Shown piece by piece: positions 15,740 through 25,698 of a DNA stretch of 64,000 bases; within the stretch, counting starts at the first letter, position 1; each line of letters starts with the position of its first letter. Below the pieces are notes generated by a model. It saw only the letters and a program-made list of their open reading frames with translations. It did not search any database and was not told where the DNA came from. Position numbers and translations under genes: made by a program. Source of the DNA: Streptomyces formicae (GTDB lineage Bacteria > Actinomycetota > Actinomycetes > Streptomycetales > Streptomycetaceae); assembly GCF_002556545.1 (NCBI RefSeq), contig NZ_CP022685.1, positions 5,682,001 to 5,746,000 on the forward strand, read 5' to 3'.

Positions 15740-16905
15740 GCGGGGCTACGGATGAGCGGCTGCGGCGGTGGCGGCTCGTGCTCGGTGGGGGTGACGCGGA
15801 CGGCACGGGGTGCGGGCTCGCCGGGCAGGACGCGGCGATGGACGGGGCGCTCACCGCGTTGTACGGGGGAGGGGACGCCAAGGGAGCCCGGGGGCAGGAG
15901 CGTTCGGCGGGGCTCGGGGGATCCGCGCCGTCCGTGGCGCGTTGGCTCGGGGACATCCGGACGTACTTCCCCTCGTCCGTCGTCCAGGTCATGCAGCGCG
16001 ACGCCATCGACAGGCTCGGGCTCTCCACGCTGCTCCTGGAGCCCGAGATGCTGGAGGCCGTCGACGCGGACGTACACCTGGTGGGGACGCTGCTCTCCCT
16101 CAACAAGGCCATGCCGGAGACCACCAAGGAGACCGCGCGGGCCGTCGTGCGCAAGGTCGTCGACGACCTGGAGAAGCGGCTCGCGACGCGGACCCGCTCC
16201 ACGCTGACCGGTGCCCTCGACCGCAGCGCGCGGGTCAGCAGGCCGCGCCACCACGACATCGACTGGAACCGCACGATCGCGGCCAACCTCAAGAACTACC
16301 TGCCGGAGCACGGGACGATCGTCCCCGAGCGCCTGATCGGGTACGGGCGCGCTTCCCAGTCGGTGAAGAAGGAGGTCATCCTCTGCATCGACCAGTCGGG
16401 GTCGATGGCCGCGTCCGTCGTCTACGCCTCGGTGTTCGGCGCCGTGCTCGGTTCCATGCGGTCGCTCAACACGCGGCTCGTCGTCTTCGACACGAACGTC
16501 GTCGACCTGACCGATCAGCTCGACGATCCGGTGGACGTCCTGTGCGGTACGCAGCTGGGCGGCGGGACCGACATCAACAGGGCGCTCGCGTACTGCCAGT
16601 CGCAGATCACCCGGCCCGCGGACACGGTCGTCGTCCTGATCAGTGATCTCTACGAAGGCGGCATACGCGACGAGATGCTGAAGCGGGTCGCGGCGATGAA
16701 GGCGTCCGGGGTGCAGTTCGTGACGCTGCTCGCGCTCTCCGACGAGGGGACGCCCGCGTACGACCGCGAGCACGCGGCGGCGCTCGCCGCGCTCGACGCA
16801 CCGGCCTTCGCCTGCACGCCTGACCTCTTCCCCGACGTGATGGCCGCGGCGATCGAAAGGCGCCCACTTCCCATACCGGACACGACAGCGGGGAACAGGA
16901 CATGA
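15736..16905 (+). CDS. VWA-domain protein (CoxE/YehP-like)
   Basis: A 389-residue protein with a helical N-terminal half and a C-terminal von Willebrand A domain. The metal-ion-dependent adhesion site is complete: DQSGS (219-223), the Thr in GGGTDIN, and the Asp in ISDLYEGG. VWA proteins of this kind are the obligate partners of MoxR ATPases and usually carry substrate recognition. It resembles E. coli YehP. ATG overlaps the DUF5682 stop (ATGA). The gene ends the rightward arm; no clear terminator hairpin was noticed in the 170 bases before the next gene. Confidence 0.9.
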   Translation: MSGATDERLRRWRLVLGGGDADGTGCGLAGQDAAMDGALTALYGGGDAKGARGQERSAGLGGSAPSVARWLGDIRTYFPSSVVQVMQRDAIDRLGLSTLLLEPEMLEAVDADVHLVGTLLSLNKAMPETTKETARAVVRKVVDDLEKRLATRTRSTLTGALDRSARVSRPRHHDIDWNRTIAANLKNYLPEHGTIVPERLIGYGRASQSVKKEVILCIDQSGSMAASVVYASVFGAVLGSMRSLNTRLVVFDTNVVDLTDQLDDPVDVLCGTQLGGGTDINRALAYCQSQITRPADTVVVLISDLYEGGIRDEMLKRVAAMKASGVQFVTLLALSDEGTPAYDREHAAALAALDAPAFACTPDLFPDVMAAAIERRPLPIPDTTAGNRT

Positions 16906-17074
16906 ACGCGCATCGGTAACAGGGGACTTGCGCGACTGCGGGCGTCCCGTGCGAGGATCGTCGCACCGCACTCGCGGAGCGATACGTTCCGCTCCGCTCC
17001 GCCGTGCCGCATGTGCCGCACGTGCACCCGCCCTGACGCGGGCATCCCTTCTGCCGCAGAGGACCCCTCCCGCT

Positions 17075-17926
17075 GTGACTTCCGCTTCCGCAGCCGCTCC
17101 GACCGGTTCCGCCGGGCGCTTCGTGCGCACGGTGGCCGGGCGGCGCGCGCTGCAAGTGGTGCTGTTGCTGGGCGGGTTGCTCGTGCTCGGGTTCCTCTCC
17201 GGGGAGCGGGCGCAGGCGGCGGACGGGCCACTGGGCGATGGCTCTGCGCCTCGGCAGGTGCAGCCGCTGCCCCTCAAGCAGGCCGAGCCGGTCGAGCGGG
17301 CGGAGCCCGTCGCCCCGGCGGTGCGGCACGTTGCCGAGCCGGTCGCCGAGCCGGTCGCCGAGCCCGTTGCCGAGCCCGTCGTGCGTCCTGTCGGTGAGGC
17401 CGTGCACGAGGCGGCCGGTGGCCTGCGCGAGGCGCCTTCGCCGTCGGAGCTCTTGCCTCGGCAGCGGCCTCTTCCGGGAACCGGTGACGGTGACGGACGT
17501 GGCGGCGGGCCCGAGGCAGAGCCCGCGCCCGCTCCGGACGCCGCGCCGCACGGTGACAGCCCGGCTGCGCACGAGCGCACGCACCGGTCCGAGCGGCCGG
17601 TCCGGCCGCAGGTCGGCTTGGCGTACGGAACGGGGAGTTGGCATCCCGGTCCCGGACTCGGCGCCGACGGGGACCGACGCGTCGATCCCCGTCACAGCAA
17701 GAGCGAGTACGGCACCGGGCACGAGTCCCCGCCCGCGCCCGCCCATCCCGGCGGCTCCCTCGGCAACGCGTCCGCCGGTGACGGCGGCGTGGCGCGGCAC
17801 GGCGATCTGCACGCCGCGGTGCTCGACGGCCGTGCGCCGGTCCGGCTCCTCTCCGGGCCCGGGCGCGCCGCGGACTCCGTGCCGACCCGCGACAGACAGC
17901 GGGACATTCCCGAATTCCCTGGCTAG
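17075..17926 (+). CDS. Exported repeat-rich protein of unknown function
   Basis: A 283-residue protein with one N-terminal hydrophobic segment (residues 26-46, VVLLLGGLLVLGFLSGERAQA) that acts as a signal peptide or anchor. The rest is low-complexity: Ala-Glu-Pro-Val repeats (four copies of AEPV near residues 85-105), then Pro/Arg/Gly-rich sequence with no recognisable domain. GTG 17075 is chosen because GAGGA lies about 12 bases upstream and it places the signal peptide near the start; an ATG 147 bases earlier is less likely. Composition suggests a flexible cell-wall or surface protein. The next gene also encodes a small exported repeat protein. Confidence 0.6.
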   Translation: MTSASAAAPTGSAGRFVRTVAGRRALQVVLLLGGLLVLGFLSGERAQAADGPLGDGSAPRQVQPLPLKQAEPVERAEPVAPAVRHVAEPVAEPVAEPVAEPVVRPVGEAVHEAAGGLREAPSPSELLPRQRPLPGTGDGDGRGGGPEAEPAPAPDAAPHGDSPAAHERTHRSERPVRPQVGLAYGTGSWHPGPGLGADGDRRVDPRHSKSEYGTGHESPPAPAHPGGSLGNASAGDGGVARHGDLHAAVLDGRAPVRLLSGPGRAADSVPTRDRQRDIPEFPG

Positions 17927-18067
17927 GGCAGCCCTTTCCCCGCGATGACCTGCCGCGCGGGGGCGGAACAGGTCTGCCCTCCGGTTCCCCTAGGTCTCCG
18001 TACATCTCCGTACGCCTCGGGACCGGATCCACAGCCAGAGCACGAATTCGAAGGATCTGACGCAAGC

Positions 18068-18766
18068 ATGAACAAGAACATCCGCCGTTCCCTCGTCATA
18101 GCCGCCGGTGTCACGAGCGCGTGGGCGCTCGGTTCGGCCGTCGCCAGCGCGGACGAGCTGCCCCAGCACTCCATCGCGGTGCCGGACCAGGCGTCCGACG
18201 CGGTCGCCGACGTCCAGGGCAAGACCACCGACGTCACCGATGTCACCGACGGCTCCGCCGTGGGCCAGGTCAAGAAGGTCGCGACCGGTGCCGCCGCCAA
18301 GGTGAAGTCCGTCGACACCGCACCCACCGTCGACACCGACCAGGTCAAGGACAAGCTCCCCACCCAGGACAAGCTCCCGACCCAGGACAAGCTCCCGGCC
18401 CCGGACAGGCTCCCGGCCCCGGACACGCTGCCCACCCAGGACGACGTCCAGGTCCCCGACGTCCAGGCCCCCGACACGGACATCGACTACCTCTTCGGTC
18501 CCCTCTCGGCCTTCGCCCCGGACCTGGAGGGCGCCGTGTCCCCGGCCGTCGACCAGACCTCGGCCTCCGTCCTGCCCCCCGTCGCCGCCACCGCCGTCGA
18601 CGGCGTCGTGCCGGTCGCCGAGCAGGCCGTGGGTGACGTGTCGTACCTGGCGCAGGACGTGACCCGCACCGTCACCCCCGACGCCGGGGCCCTCGCGGGC
18701 AACGCCGTCACCGGTGTGCGGGGTGTGACCGGCGACATCACGCCGGGTTACGTGTACACCGGCTGA
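18068..18766 (+). CDS. Small secreted repeat protein of unknown function
   Basis: A 232-residue secreted protein. A typical Sec signal peptide (MNKNIRRSLVIAAGVTSAWA, cleavage likely after ASA near residue 28) precedes an acidic Val/Asp/Ala/Pro-rich mature region. Six near-identical short units (DKLPTQ, DKLPAP, DRLPAP, DTLPTQ types) occupy about residues 95-122. No enzyme motif is visible. The TSAWALGSAVASA style of leader is common in Streptomyces surface proteins. A hairpin follows the stop, so it is transcribed alone or with the preceding gene. Confidence 0.75.
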   Translation: MNKNIRRSLVIAAGVTSAWALGSAVASADELPQHSIAVPDQASDAVADVQGKTTDVTDVTDGSAVGQVKKVATGAAAKVKSVDTAPTVDTDQVKDKLPTQDKLPTQDKLPAPDRLPAPDTLPTQDDVQVPDVQAPDTDIDYLFGPLSAFAPDLEGAVSPAVDQTSASVLPPVAATAVDGVVPVAEQAVGDVSYLAQDVTRTVTPDAGALAGNAVTGVRGVTGDITPGYVYTG

Positions 18767-18789
18767 TCGCGGGAGCAACTGGAGCAAAC

Positions 18790-18819
18790 GGGCGGCCCCT
18801 GGCGCAGCAGGGGCCGCCC
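18790..18819 (+). terminator. Hairpin terminator after the secreted repeat protein
   Basis: GGGCGGCCCCTG (18790-18801) pairs perfectly with CAGGGGCCGCCC (18808-18819) around a 6-base loop, 24 bases past the stop codon. Confidence 0.75.
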
Positions 18820-18841
18820 CCGGCCCGCGGGGCGGGTGATC

Positions 18842-18857
18842 TGTGACAGTCATCACC
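18842..18857. promoter_or_regulatory. Candidate CRP/GlxR-like operator upstream of sucC
   Basis: TGTGA-N6-TCACC is one base from the actinobacterial CRP/GlxR palindrome TGTGA-N6-TCACA. A second TGTGAT half-site lies at 18865-18870. A good -10 (TAACCT, 18902-18907) follows about 45 bases downstream, with no clear -35. The arrangement would suit control of the succinyl-CoA synthetase operon. Confidence 0.4.
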
Positions 18858-19054
18858 GCCCAAATGTGATCTGCGATTTAGGGACCTACGGCCCGCGGCG
18901 ATAACCTGCGAGACGGACATGCCGCGTACCGGACTCCGTCCTACGCCTCCCTTGTGACAGCGCAGTCACGTTGCCCTCCGCGGCACGCCCACGCAGACAG
19001 CTGACACCAAAGCAGCGAGATCGCAGCGAGATCACGGAAAAGGGACGGACGCGC

Positions 19055-20233
19055 GTGGACCTGTTCGAGTACCAGGCGAGGGACCTCTTCGCCAAGCACG
19101 GTGTACCGGTGCTGGCCGGTGAAGTCATCGACACGCCTGAGGCGGCGCGCGAGGCCACCGAACGACTGGGCGGCAAGTCGGTCGTCAAGGCACAGGTGAA
19201 GGTCGGTGGCCGCGGCAAGGCCGGTGGCGTGAAGCTGGCCGCCAACCCCGACGAGGCCGTCGCTCGTGCGACGGACATCCTCGGCATGGACATCAAGGGC
19301 CACACGGTCCACAAGGTGATGATCGCCGAGCTGTCCCCGGAGATCGAGGCGGAGTACTACGTCTCGTACCTCCTCGACCGCACCAACCGCACCTTCCTCG
19401 CCATGGCGTCGGTGCAGGGCGGCATGGACATCGAGGAGGTCGCGGAGAAGACCCCCGAGGCCCTCGCGAAGGTCCCGGTCAACGCCGTCGAGGGCGTGAA
19501 CATCGAGAAGGCCCGCGAGATCGTGGCCCAGGCGAAGTTCCCGGCCGAGGTGGCCGAGGGCGTCGCCGAGGCGATGGTGACTCTGTGGGACACCTTCGTC
19601 GCCGAGGACGCGCTCCTCGTCGAGGTCAACCCGCTGGTGAAGACCAAGGACGGCCGCATCCTGGCCCTGGACGGCAAGGTCTCGCTCGACGAGAACGCCG
19701 ACTTCCGCCAGCCCGACCACGAGGCTCTTGAGGACAAGGCCGCAGCCAACCCGCTCGAGGCTGCCGCCAAGGCCAAGAACCTCAACTACGTCAAGCTCGA
19801 CGGCGAGGTCGGCATCATCGGCAACGGCGCCGGTCTGGTCATGTCGACCCTGGACGTCGTCGCGTACGCCGGTGAGAACCACGGTGGCGTGAAGCCCGCC
19901 AACTTCCTCGACATCGGTGGCGGCGCCTCCGCCGAGGTCATGGCGAACGGCCTGGAGATCATCCTCGGCGACTCGGACGTCAAGTCCGTCTTCGTCAACG
20001 TCTTCGGTGGCATCACCGCGTGCGACGAGGTCGCCAACGGCATCGTGCAGGCCCTCGAGCTGCTCGCCTCGAAGGGCGAGAAGGTCGAGAAGCCGCTGGT
20101 CGTGCGCCTCGACGGCAACAACGCGGAGCTGGGTCGCAAGATCCTGAGCGACGCCAACCACCCGCTCGTGCAGCGTGTGGACACCATGGACGGCGCGGCC
20201 GACAAGGCCGCCGAGCTCGCGGCCGCGAAGTAA
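19055..20233 (+). CDS. sucC: Succinyl-CoA synthetase beta subunit (ADP/GDP-forming)
   Basis: A 392-residue ATP-grasp subunit of the TCA-cycle enzyme that converts succinyl-CoA to succinate with nucleotide triphosphate formation. It begins [18 protein letters not shown], the family hallmark, and has the [15 protein letters not shown] nucleotide-binding segment (about residues 40-56) and the C-terminal [15 protein letters not shown] motif that contacts the phosphohistidine of the alpha subunit. Length is normal. GTG 19055 is preferred because the homology starts there and AAAAGGGA lies upstream. sucD follows 21 bases later in the same operon. Confidence 0.97.
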   Translation: MDLFEYQARDLFAKHGVPVLAGEVIDTPEAAREATERLGGKSVVKAQVKVGGRGKAGGVKLAANPDEAVARATDILGMDIKGHTVHKVMIAELSPEIEAEYYVSYLLDRTNRTFLAMASVQGGMDIEEVAEKTPEALAKVPVNAVEGVNIEKAREIVAQAKFPAEVAEGVAEAMVTLWDTFVAEDALLVEVNPLVKTKDGRILALDGKVSLDENADFRQPDHEALEDKAAANPLEAAAKAKNLNYVKLDGEVGIIGNGAGLVMSTLDVVAYAGENHGGVKPANFLDIGGGASAEVMANGLEIILGDSDVKSVFVNVFGGITACDEVANGIVQALELLASKGEKVEKPLVVRLDGNNAELGRKILSDANHPLVQRVDTMDGAADKAAELAAAK

Positions 20234-20254
20234 GGGACGAGGGACAGAACAGCC

Positions 20255-21139
20255 ATGGCTATCTTCCTCAACAAGGACAGCAAGGTCATCGTCCAGGGCA
20301 TGACCGGTGCCACGGGCATGAAGCACACCAAGCTCATGCTGGGTGACGGCACCAACATCGTCGGCGGCGTGAACCCGCGCAAGGCGGGCACGAAGGTCGA
20401 CTTCGACGGCACCGAGGTACCGGTCTTCGGCTCGGTCAAGGAGGCCATGGAGGCCACGGGCGCCAACGTGTCCGTCCTCTTCGTGCCGCCGGCCTTCTCC
20501 AAGGCCGCCGTCGTCGAGGCGATCGACGCCGAGATCCCCCTCGCCGTCGTCATCACCGAGGGCATCGCCGTCCACGACTCCGCCGCCTTCTGGGCGTACG
20601 CGAAGTCGAAGGGCAACAAGACCCGCATCATCGGCCCGAACTGCCCCGGTCTCATCACCCCGGGCCAGTCCAACGCCGGCATCATCCCGGGCGACATCAC
20701 GAAGCCGGGCCGCATCGGCCTGGTCTCGAAGTCCGGCACGCTGACGTACCAGATGATGTACGAGCTCCGTGACATCGGCTTCTCCTCGGCCGTCGGCATC
20801 GGTGGCGACCCGGTCATCGGCACGACGCACATCGACGCCCTGGAGGCGTTCGAGGCCGACCCCGACACCGACCTGATCGTCATGATCGGTGAGATCGGCG
20901 GCGACGCGGAGGAGCGCGCGGCGGACTACATCAAGGCCAACGTGACGAAGCCGGTCGTCGGCTACGTCGCGGGCTTCACCGCGCCCGAGGGCAAGACCAT
21001 GGGCCACGCCGGTGCCATCGTCTCCGGCTCCTCCGGCACGGCGCAGGCCAAGAAGGAGGCGCTTGAGGCCGCTGGCGTCAAGGTCGGCAAGACGCCTACC
21101 GAGACGGCGAAGCTGGCTCGCGCCATTCTCGCGGGCTGA
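20255..21139 (+). CDS. sucD: Succinyl-CoA synthetase alpha subunit
   Basis: A 294-residue CoA-binding subunit that forms the enzyme with SucC. An N-terminal Rossmann domain ([15 protein letters not shown]) binds CoA, and the active-site His that is phosphorylated lies in [14 protein letters not shown] (about residue 250). The domain order and length are those of the family. ATG 20255 has GGGAC upstream. A strong terminator follows, so sucCD ends here. Confidence 0.97.
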   Translation: MAIFLNKDSKVIVQGMTGATGMKHTKLMLGDGTNIVGGVNPRKAGTKVDFDGTEVPVFGSVKEAMEATGANVSVLFVPPAFSKAAVVEAIDAEIPLAVVITEGIAVHDSAAFWAYAKSKGNKTRIIGPNCPGLITPGQSNAGIIPGDITKPGRIGLVSKSGTLTYQMMYELRDIGFSSAVGIGGDPVIGTTHIDALEAFEADPDTDLIVMIGEIGGDAEERAADYIKANVTKPVVGYVAGFTAPEGKTMGHAGAIVSGSSGTAQAKKEALEAAGVKVGKTPTETAKLARAILAG

Positions 21140-21164
21140 GCTGGCCCCTGGCCTTTAGCAGTCG

Positions 21165-21205
21165 AAAGTGGGCCCGCACCTCTTCTTGAGGTGCGGGCCC
21201 ACTTT
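21165..21205 (+). terminator. Terminator of the sucCD operon
   Basis: An 18-bp perfect stem (21165-21182 with 21188-21205) closes on a 5-base loop and is followed by TTGTTTT, giving a classical intrinsic terminator. Confidence 0.93.
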
Positions 21206-21237
21206 TGTTTTCGGCTGCGGGGGTGTGGGGGCTTGGC

Positions 21238-21301
21238 GCGCAGTTCCCCGCGCCCCTTGCGGAGTTCCCCGCGCCCCTTTGCGCAGTTCCCCGCGCCCCT
21301 T
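21238..21301 (+). repeat. Three tandem copies of a dispersed 21-bp Streptomyces repeat
   Basis: GCGCAGTTCCCCGCGCCCCT-like units stand at 21238-21258, 21259-21279 (one mismatch) and 21281-21301. The same unit in reverse orientation recurs at 34893-34912. They lie between the sucD terminator and the convergent XRE gene. The family is common between Streptomyces genes; its function is unknown. Confidence 0.85.
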
Positions 21302-21323
21302 AAGGGGCGACCCTCCTGGCCGC

Positions 21324-22724
21324 CTACCTCGGCTGTGGCTTCAAGCGGGCCTCGTCGTTCGGTAGTTCCGCTCGGAGTTTCTCGCGGAGTTCCGTTTCCT
21401 CGTATGAGAGCGGGCCCGGGCCCATGCGGGCCGGGATTCCGCTGATGGCCTTGCCCGGTGCCTGTGGGGGCTCGTAGTGCGTGGGGGCCGTTCTCAGGGT
21501 GAGGGCCGTCGCGCCGATGATCAGGGCCGTGAAGGCGATCGCCGTGCGGGTCCAGAAGCGGGCGCGGTGTTCGCTGCCGGTGCGGATGCGTGCGGCCTCG
21601 GGCGTGCCCAGTTTCTCCGCGCCGCCCAGTTCGCCGAGGCGCCGGTGCAGCGCGTCGGGCGTGGCCAGGTCGGGCAGGCGTTCGGCGACCGCCTCGCGCG
21701 CGTGCAGGAGTCGGTTGGCCGCCGCGGGCGTGCTCGCCTCCGTCTCGGCCGCGGTCTCGGGCAGGTCGAGCCCGACGCCGTCGTAGAGCAGCAGCGTGCG
21801 GCGCTGCGCGGGCGGCAGGCTCAGGAGTACGTCGAGGAACGCGCGGTCGGCGGGTTCGGCGGGCGGTGCGTCGGGGTGCCGCTGGCTGGGCCGGAAGCGG
21901 TGCCAGGGGGACATCGCGTACTCGTACGCCGCCGCGCGCACCCAGCCCGCGGGGTCACGGTCGACGGCCACCTCGGGCCAGCGCTGCCAGGCCAGTTGGA
22001 AGGCCCGCTCCACCGACTCCTGGGCGAGGGTCCTGTGCCCGGTGAGCAGATACGTCTGGCGTACGAGGCCGGGGGCGCAGTGGGTGCAGAGCGCGTCAAA
22101 CGCCTGGGCGGGGGTGAGGGCGGGCCGATCCGGCTGTGCGGAGCTGACCGGGTCGGGTGACGCGGGGGCCGTCCGCCGGGTTCCGACCGGCGCCGGGCCG
22201 CGGTGGGGGAGCTTGCGGGAGCCGCGCGGGGTCGCCTGCGGCTTCGACGCGCGTTGGGCGGTGGGTTCGGGCCGGGTCCGTGATCTGCCGCGGTCGGCGG
22301 TGGCGAGGGCGGCGATCTTCAAAGGGCCGGGGCGTACGGGGTTCGGGTGCGCGGAGCCGTGGTGTGGCGTGGAGCCGTGGAGCGGCGCGGAGCCGTTGCG
22401 CGAGGTGCCGTTCTTCGGCTTCGGGGATGGCTCCGGGGACGGCTTTTCAGGGGCGGAGGGCCCGTAAGAGGGCGTGGGCTCGGCCGTCCGGCCTACGCCT
22501 GCCGGAGGCCGCGCGGACTGTTCGTCCGCGATCGCGTCGAGCAGCTTCGCGTACGCGTCGCGCTTGCGCCCCCGCGGGCTGGTGCGGCCCGTCTCCCACG
22601 AGCGCACGGTCTCCCGGGTGACGCCCACCTTCGCGGCGACGTCGGCCTGGCTCAGCGACTTCGCCTCGCGCAGCCTGCGGCGTTCCTTGGGGGACGGCAG
22701 AGGCGTGGCAGGGCTCTGGGTCAT
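21324..22724 (-). CDS. Membrane-anchored fusion of XRE helix-turn-helix and ECF-sigma-like domain
   Basis: A 466-residue protein. An XRE/Cro-type DNA-binding domain (residues 15-65, [20 protein letters not shown]) is followed by a Pro/Ser-rich linker. Then comes a region that reads like ECF sigma region 2 ([35 protein letters not shown]) and region 4 ([20 protein letters not shown]). One membrane helix (about 385-405, [17 protein letters not shown]) and a short external tail follow. The sigma-like part lacks an obvious intact -10 recognition helix, so it may be a binding module and not a working sigma factor. ATG 22724 has GGAGA upstream. Function is inferred from domains only: a membrane-tethered regulator. 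Confidence 0.78.
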   Translation of the reverse strand: MTQSPATPLPSPKERRRLREAKSLSQADVAAKVGVTRETVRSWETGRTSPRGRKRDAYAKLLDAIADEQSARPPAGVGRTAEPTPSYGPSAPEKPSPEPSPKPKNGTSRNGSAPLHGSTPHHGSAHPNPVRPGPLKIAALATADRGRSRTRPEPTAQRASKPQATPRGSRKLPHRGPAPVGTRRTAPASPDPVSSAQPDRPALTPAQAFDALCTHCAPGLVRQTYLLTGHRTLAQESVERAFQLAWQRWPEVAVDRDPAGWVRAAAYEYAMSPWHRFRPSQRHPDAPPAEPADRAFLDVLLSLPPAQRRTLLLYDGVGLDLPETAAETEASTPAAANRLLHAREAVAERLPDLATPDALHRRLGELGGAEKLGTPEAARIRTGSEHRARFWTRTAIAFTALIIGATALTLRTAPTHYEPPQAPGKAISGIPARMGPGPLSYEETELREKLRAELPNDEARLKPQPR

Positions 22725-22873
22725 CGGACTCTCCGCGCGGTGGGCCGACGTGCGGCGAACGGCCGGGCGCAGCCGTTCCGCCGTACGAAAAAGTACATAA
22801 ACGTATCTTGAGCGACACTTCGGGTATTCGCCTGTTACGGGAAGAAAGCGCGTGTCGTTGGGAGCATGGCCGG

Positions 22874-24637
22874 GTGAACCGACCGACCGACCTCAGCGCC
22901 TCGTCGTCGCCGCCCGCGAAGCCGCAGCCGCCGCAGCAGCAGCCGCAGTCACAGCCGCTGCCGCTGACCGCACGGGACGGTGACCGTTCGCCGGGACTCG
23001 CCACCTGCGTCGTCGGCGGGGCCGTCGCCGCGGGGCTCGGGCTCGGCTCGTTCGCCGTCCTCGTGATGGTGCTGTGGATCAGCTCGCCCTACCCGGACAG
23101 CGGACCCGGCGGCGCCCTGCACGTGGCGGCTGGGCTCTGGCTGCTCGCCCACGGCACCGAGCTGATCAGGACGGACACGCTCTCCGGGGTGCCCGCGCCG
23201 GTCGGCGTCACGCCGCTGCTGCTCGTCGTCCTGCCGGGCTGGCTCGTGCACCGGGCGGCCAGGGACGCGGCGGCCCCCGAGGGGCGCGGGCACGAGGTGC
23301 GCGCCGCGTGGTGCGGGGTGGTGGCCGGGTACCTGCTGGTCGGCGCGGCCGCGACGCTCTACGCGGCGGGCGGTGAGCTGCGGGCGTCCTGGGTCAGCGC
23401 CGCCGTGCACCTGCCGCTGCTCGTGGTGGTCGCGGCCGGGTTCGGGGTGTGGACGGCGCACGGCCGTCCGCGCGGGCCGCTGCCGGTGGCGCTGCGTGGG
23501 GTGCTCACCGCGCTGCCCGACGGGGTGCGGGCGCTCTTCGTACACGGCTTCTTCGTGCGCAGGCGGGCGCTGGCGCTCGCCCGGGCAGGGGCGGCGGCGA
23601 CGCTGGTGCTCGTCGGCGGTGGCGCGCTGCTCGTCGCGGTCTCCCTGGTGCTGCACGCGGGCCCGATGCGGGAGTCGTTCGCGCAGGTCACGGACGTGTG
23701 GTCGGGGCGGTTCGCGGTGCTGCTGCTCGCCCTCGCGCTGGTGCCGAACGCGGCGGTGTGGGGCGCCGCCTATGGACTCGGCCCCGGCTTCGCCCTGGGC
23801 ACGGGGACGGTGGCGGGCCCGCTGTCCGTGGGCGCGGGGCCGCTGCTCCCGCCCTTCCCGCTGCTCGCCGCGGTGCCTCCCGAGGGGCCGGGATCCCCGT
23901 TGACCTGGGCCGCTGCCGGAGTGCCCGTGGCGGCAGGGCTGATGGTCGCGTGGTGCACGGTGCGGGCGGCGGCCCCGGCTTTCGGCGAGCGGGACGAGGC
24001 GTGGTCGCGGGGCCGGACGGCCGCGGGCGCGGCGGCGGCCTCGGCCGTGTGCGGTGCGGCGACGGCGCTGCTCAGCGCGCTCGCGGGCGGGCCGATGGGC
24101 GTGGCCGTGCTCGCCGACTTCGGTCCGGTGTGGTGGCAGACAGGAGCGGCGGCGCTCGGCTGGGCTGCGCTGGTCGGGGTGCCGGGTGCGCTGGCGCTGC
24201 GGGCGTGGCGGCTGCGGGAGCCGCAGCCCGCGGCGCCGAAGGAGGCGGTGGTGGGGGAGCCCGCGACGGAGGGCGGGCGGCGGTCCTGGCTTTCGCACCT
24301 CGCGGTGCCCCGGCCGCACCTGCCCCGGGTGCGGGTGCCGATGCCTCGCGTACGGGGGAGGGTGCGCATGCCGAAGGTCCGGCTGCCGTGGCCCGCCCGT
24401 GCCTCCAAGACCCCCAAGCCCCCCGGGGGCGCCTCGTCCGCCGAGCCCGTCGCACCGGCCGTGCCCGACTTCGAGCCGTACGACTTCGAAACCGCGCCCG
24501 CCTGGCACGACGAGTCCCGCCGCGAGGCCCGCTGGCAGGCGCTCATGGAGGCGGGGCGGGCCCCGGAACCGGGCGCTCGGACGGCCTCGGAACTCCCGCA
24601 GGAACGCGAAGGGCCCGTTCACCCCGGCTCGGGGTGA
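22874..24637 (+). CDS. DUF6350 polytopic membrane protein
   Basis: A 587-residue integral membrane protein with roughly 10-12 hydrophobic helices between residues 40 and 460, and Pro/Gln-rich N-terminal and Pro/Arg-rich C-terminal cytoplasmic tails. I place it in the DUF6350 group common next to purN in Streptomyces; no transport or catalytic motif is visible. GTG 22874 is chosen because GGGAG precedes it by about nine bases; the frame is open to 22808. The last codons form one arm of a 15-bp hairpin that continues past the stop. It is divergent from the XRE fusion gene. Confidence 0.75.
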   Translation: MNRPTDLSASSSPPAKPQPPQQQPQSQPLPLTARDGDRSPGLATCVVGGAVAAGLGLGSFAVLVMVLWISSPYPDSGPGGALHVAAGLWLLAHGTELIRTDTLSGVPAPVGVTPLLLVVLPGWLVHRAARDAAAPEGRGHEVRAAWCGVVAGYLLVGAAATLYAAGGELRASWVSAAVHLPLLVVVAAGFGVWTAHGRPRGPLPVALRGVLTALPDGVRALFVHGFFVRRRALALARAGAAATLVLVGGGALLVAVSLVLHAGPMRESFAQVTDVWSGRFAVLLLALALVPNAAVWGAAYGLGPGFALGTGTVAGPLSVGAGPLLPPFPLLAAVPPEGPGSPLTWAAAGVPVAAGLMVAWCTVRAAAPAFGERDEAWSRGRTAAGAAAASAVCGAATALLSALAGGPMGVAVLADFGPVWWQTGAAALGWAALVGVPGALALRAWRLREPQPAAPKEAVVGEPATEGGRRSWLSHLAVPRPHLPRVRVPMPRVRGRVRMPKVRLPWPARASKTPKPPGGASSAEPVAPAVPDFEPYDFETAPAWHDESRREARWQALMEAGRAPEPGARTASELPQEREGPVHPGSG

Positions 24638-24645
24638 ACGGGCCC
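24611..24645. terminator. Bidirectional terminator overlapping a coding end
   Basis: GGGCCCGTTCACCCC (24611-24625) pairs perfectly with 24631-24645 around a 5-base loop. The left arm encodes the final residues of the DUF6350 protein (stop at 24635-24637). It also lies 28 bases past the end of the leftward gene stopping at 24674, so it can serve both. Confidence 0.85.
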
Positions 24646-24673
24646 GGAAGGACCTCGCGGCGGGGCGGGAGCG

Positions 24674-25444
24674 TCAGTCGTCCTGCTCGCCGAGGAGCGG
24701 GCGCAGCGGCTTCGGCAGCAGGTCCTCGCAGGACTGCTTCGACGCGCTGGTGAGCGCGTCGTCCACGCACGTGTAGTAGTCCCGGTACACCAGCTGCGCC
24801 GTGAACGTGGCCGCCACCATGGCCAGCGCGAGCGCGCCCGTCACCAGGCCGCTGATCGCCGCCGTCGTCTGCGGCCGCGTGCTGGTCGGCGCCTGGTCGG
24901 CCTGCGGTGTGCCCTCGCGGCCCGCGGGCGCGGCGGCCGTGGGGTCGGGGGTGCGCCGCTTGGCGCGCAGCGACTGGACGGCCCACATCAGCGCGAGCGC
25001 GCCGAGCAGCAGCGCGACGTACCGCCAGCCGAAGAGCGCGAAGAAGAAGCCCCACATGCCGGAGAGCAGGGCGTAACGCGCGCGGCGCTGGGCGGGGTCG
25101 GTCGGGTCCCAGCGCATGCCACCGCCGTTACCGCCGGGGCCCGACGGGCCCTCCTGGCCGGGGCCGTTCTGCTGGCCGGGGCGCTCGCCGAAGCCGCCCT
25201 GGGAGCGTCCCGGCTGCCGGTCGCTCCACTGGCTGCCCCAGGGGGAGCCGCCGCCCGCACCGTCCTGGTCGGAGTCGCCCGAGGGGCGGCGCGGCTGCCA
25301 GGGCCGGTCCGGAGTCCCCTCCGGCGGCGGCGCGAAGGGGTTGTCGTCGTCCTTGCCCGTTCCCTGCCGGTCCGAGTCCCGGGACTTCGGTCCCTGGGAA
25401 TCGGAATCCTGCGGTGGAGACGAAGGGCGGCTACGGTCCGGCAT
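24674..25444 (-). CDS. Membrane protein with disordered Pro/Gly/Gln-rich N-terminus
   Basis: A 256-residue protein. Residues 1-115 are hydrophilic and disordered, rich in Pro, Gly, Ser, Asp and Gln. Two or three membrane helices follow (about 128-160, [20 protein letters not shown]; about 195-222). A short C-terminal domain contains two Cys ([19 protein letters not shown]) that could form a disulfide outside the cell. No known domain. ATG 25444 is favoured, with AGGGGAAG upstream. It is convergent with DUF6350 and divergent from purN. Confidence 0.7.
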   Translation of the reverse strand: MPDRSRPSSPPQDSDSQGPKSRDSDRQGTGKDDDNPFAPPPEGTPDRPWQPRRPSGDSDQDGAGGGSPWGSQWSDRQPGRSQGGFGERPGQQNGPGQEGPSGPGGNGGGMRWDPTDPAQRRARYALLSGMWGFFFALFGWRYVALLLGALALMWAVQSLRAKRRTPDPTAAAPAGREGTPQADQAPTSTRPQTTAAISGLVTGALALAMVAATFTAQLVYRDYYTCVDDALTSASKQSCEDLLPKPLRPLLGEQDD

Positions 25445-25698
25445 CAGGTGTGCGTCTTCCCCTTGGTAGGGCCGTGGTGGAGCCTTCGTGCGGTGGCTCG
25501 GCAACTCGGCATTCGTCGGTATTGAGGCGCCTTTCCCACAGACGCTACCTTCCCCCCGCGCCACCGTCCCGTGAGGGGCGGTTCCGGGTGCCGGTATCGT
25601 TGCTGGCGGTCGGCCGCTTCGTAGGGTTCCCCGTATCGCGGGGCACGAAGCCTTCGTACGACCATACAAAGACGCACTTCCCGAGAAAGGGCCCCGCT

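Noticed and set aside
18941..21007. 688-codon open frame antisense to sucC and sucD
   Set aside because: Shadow of two certain genes; Asp/Val/Arg-biased composition typical of complementary frames.
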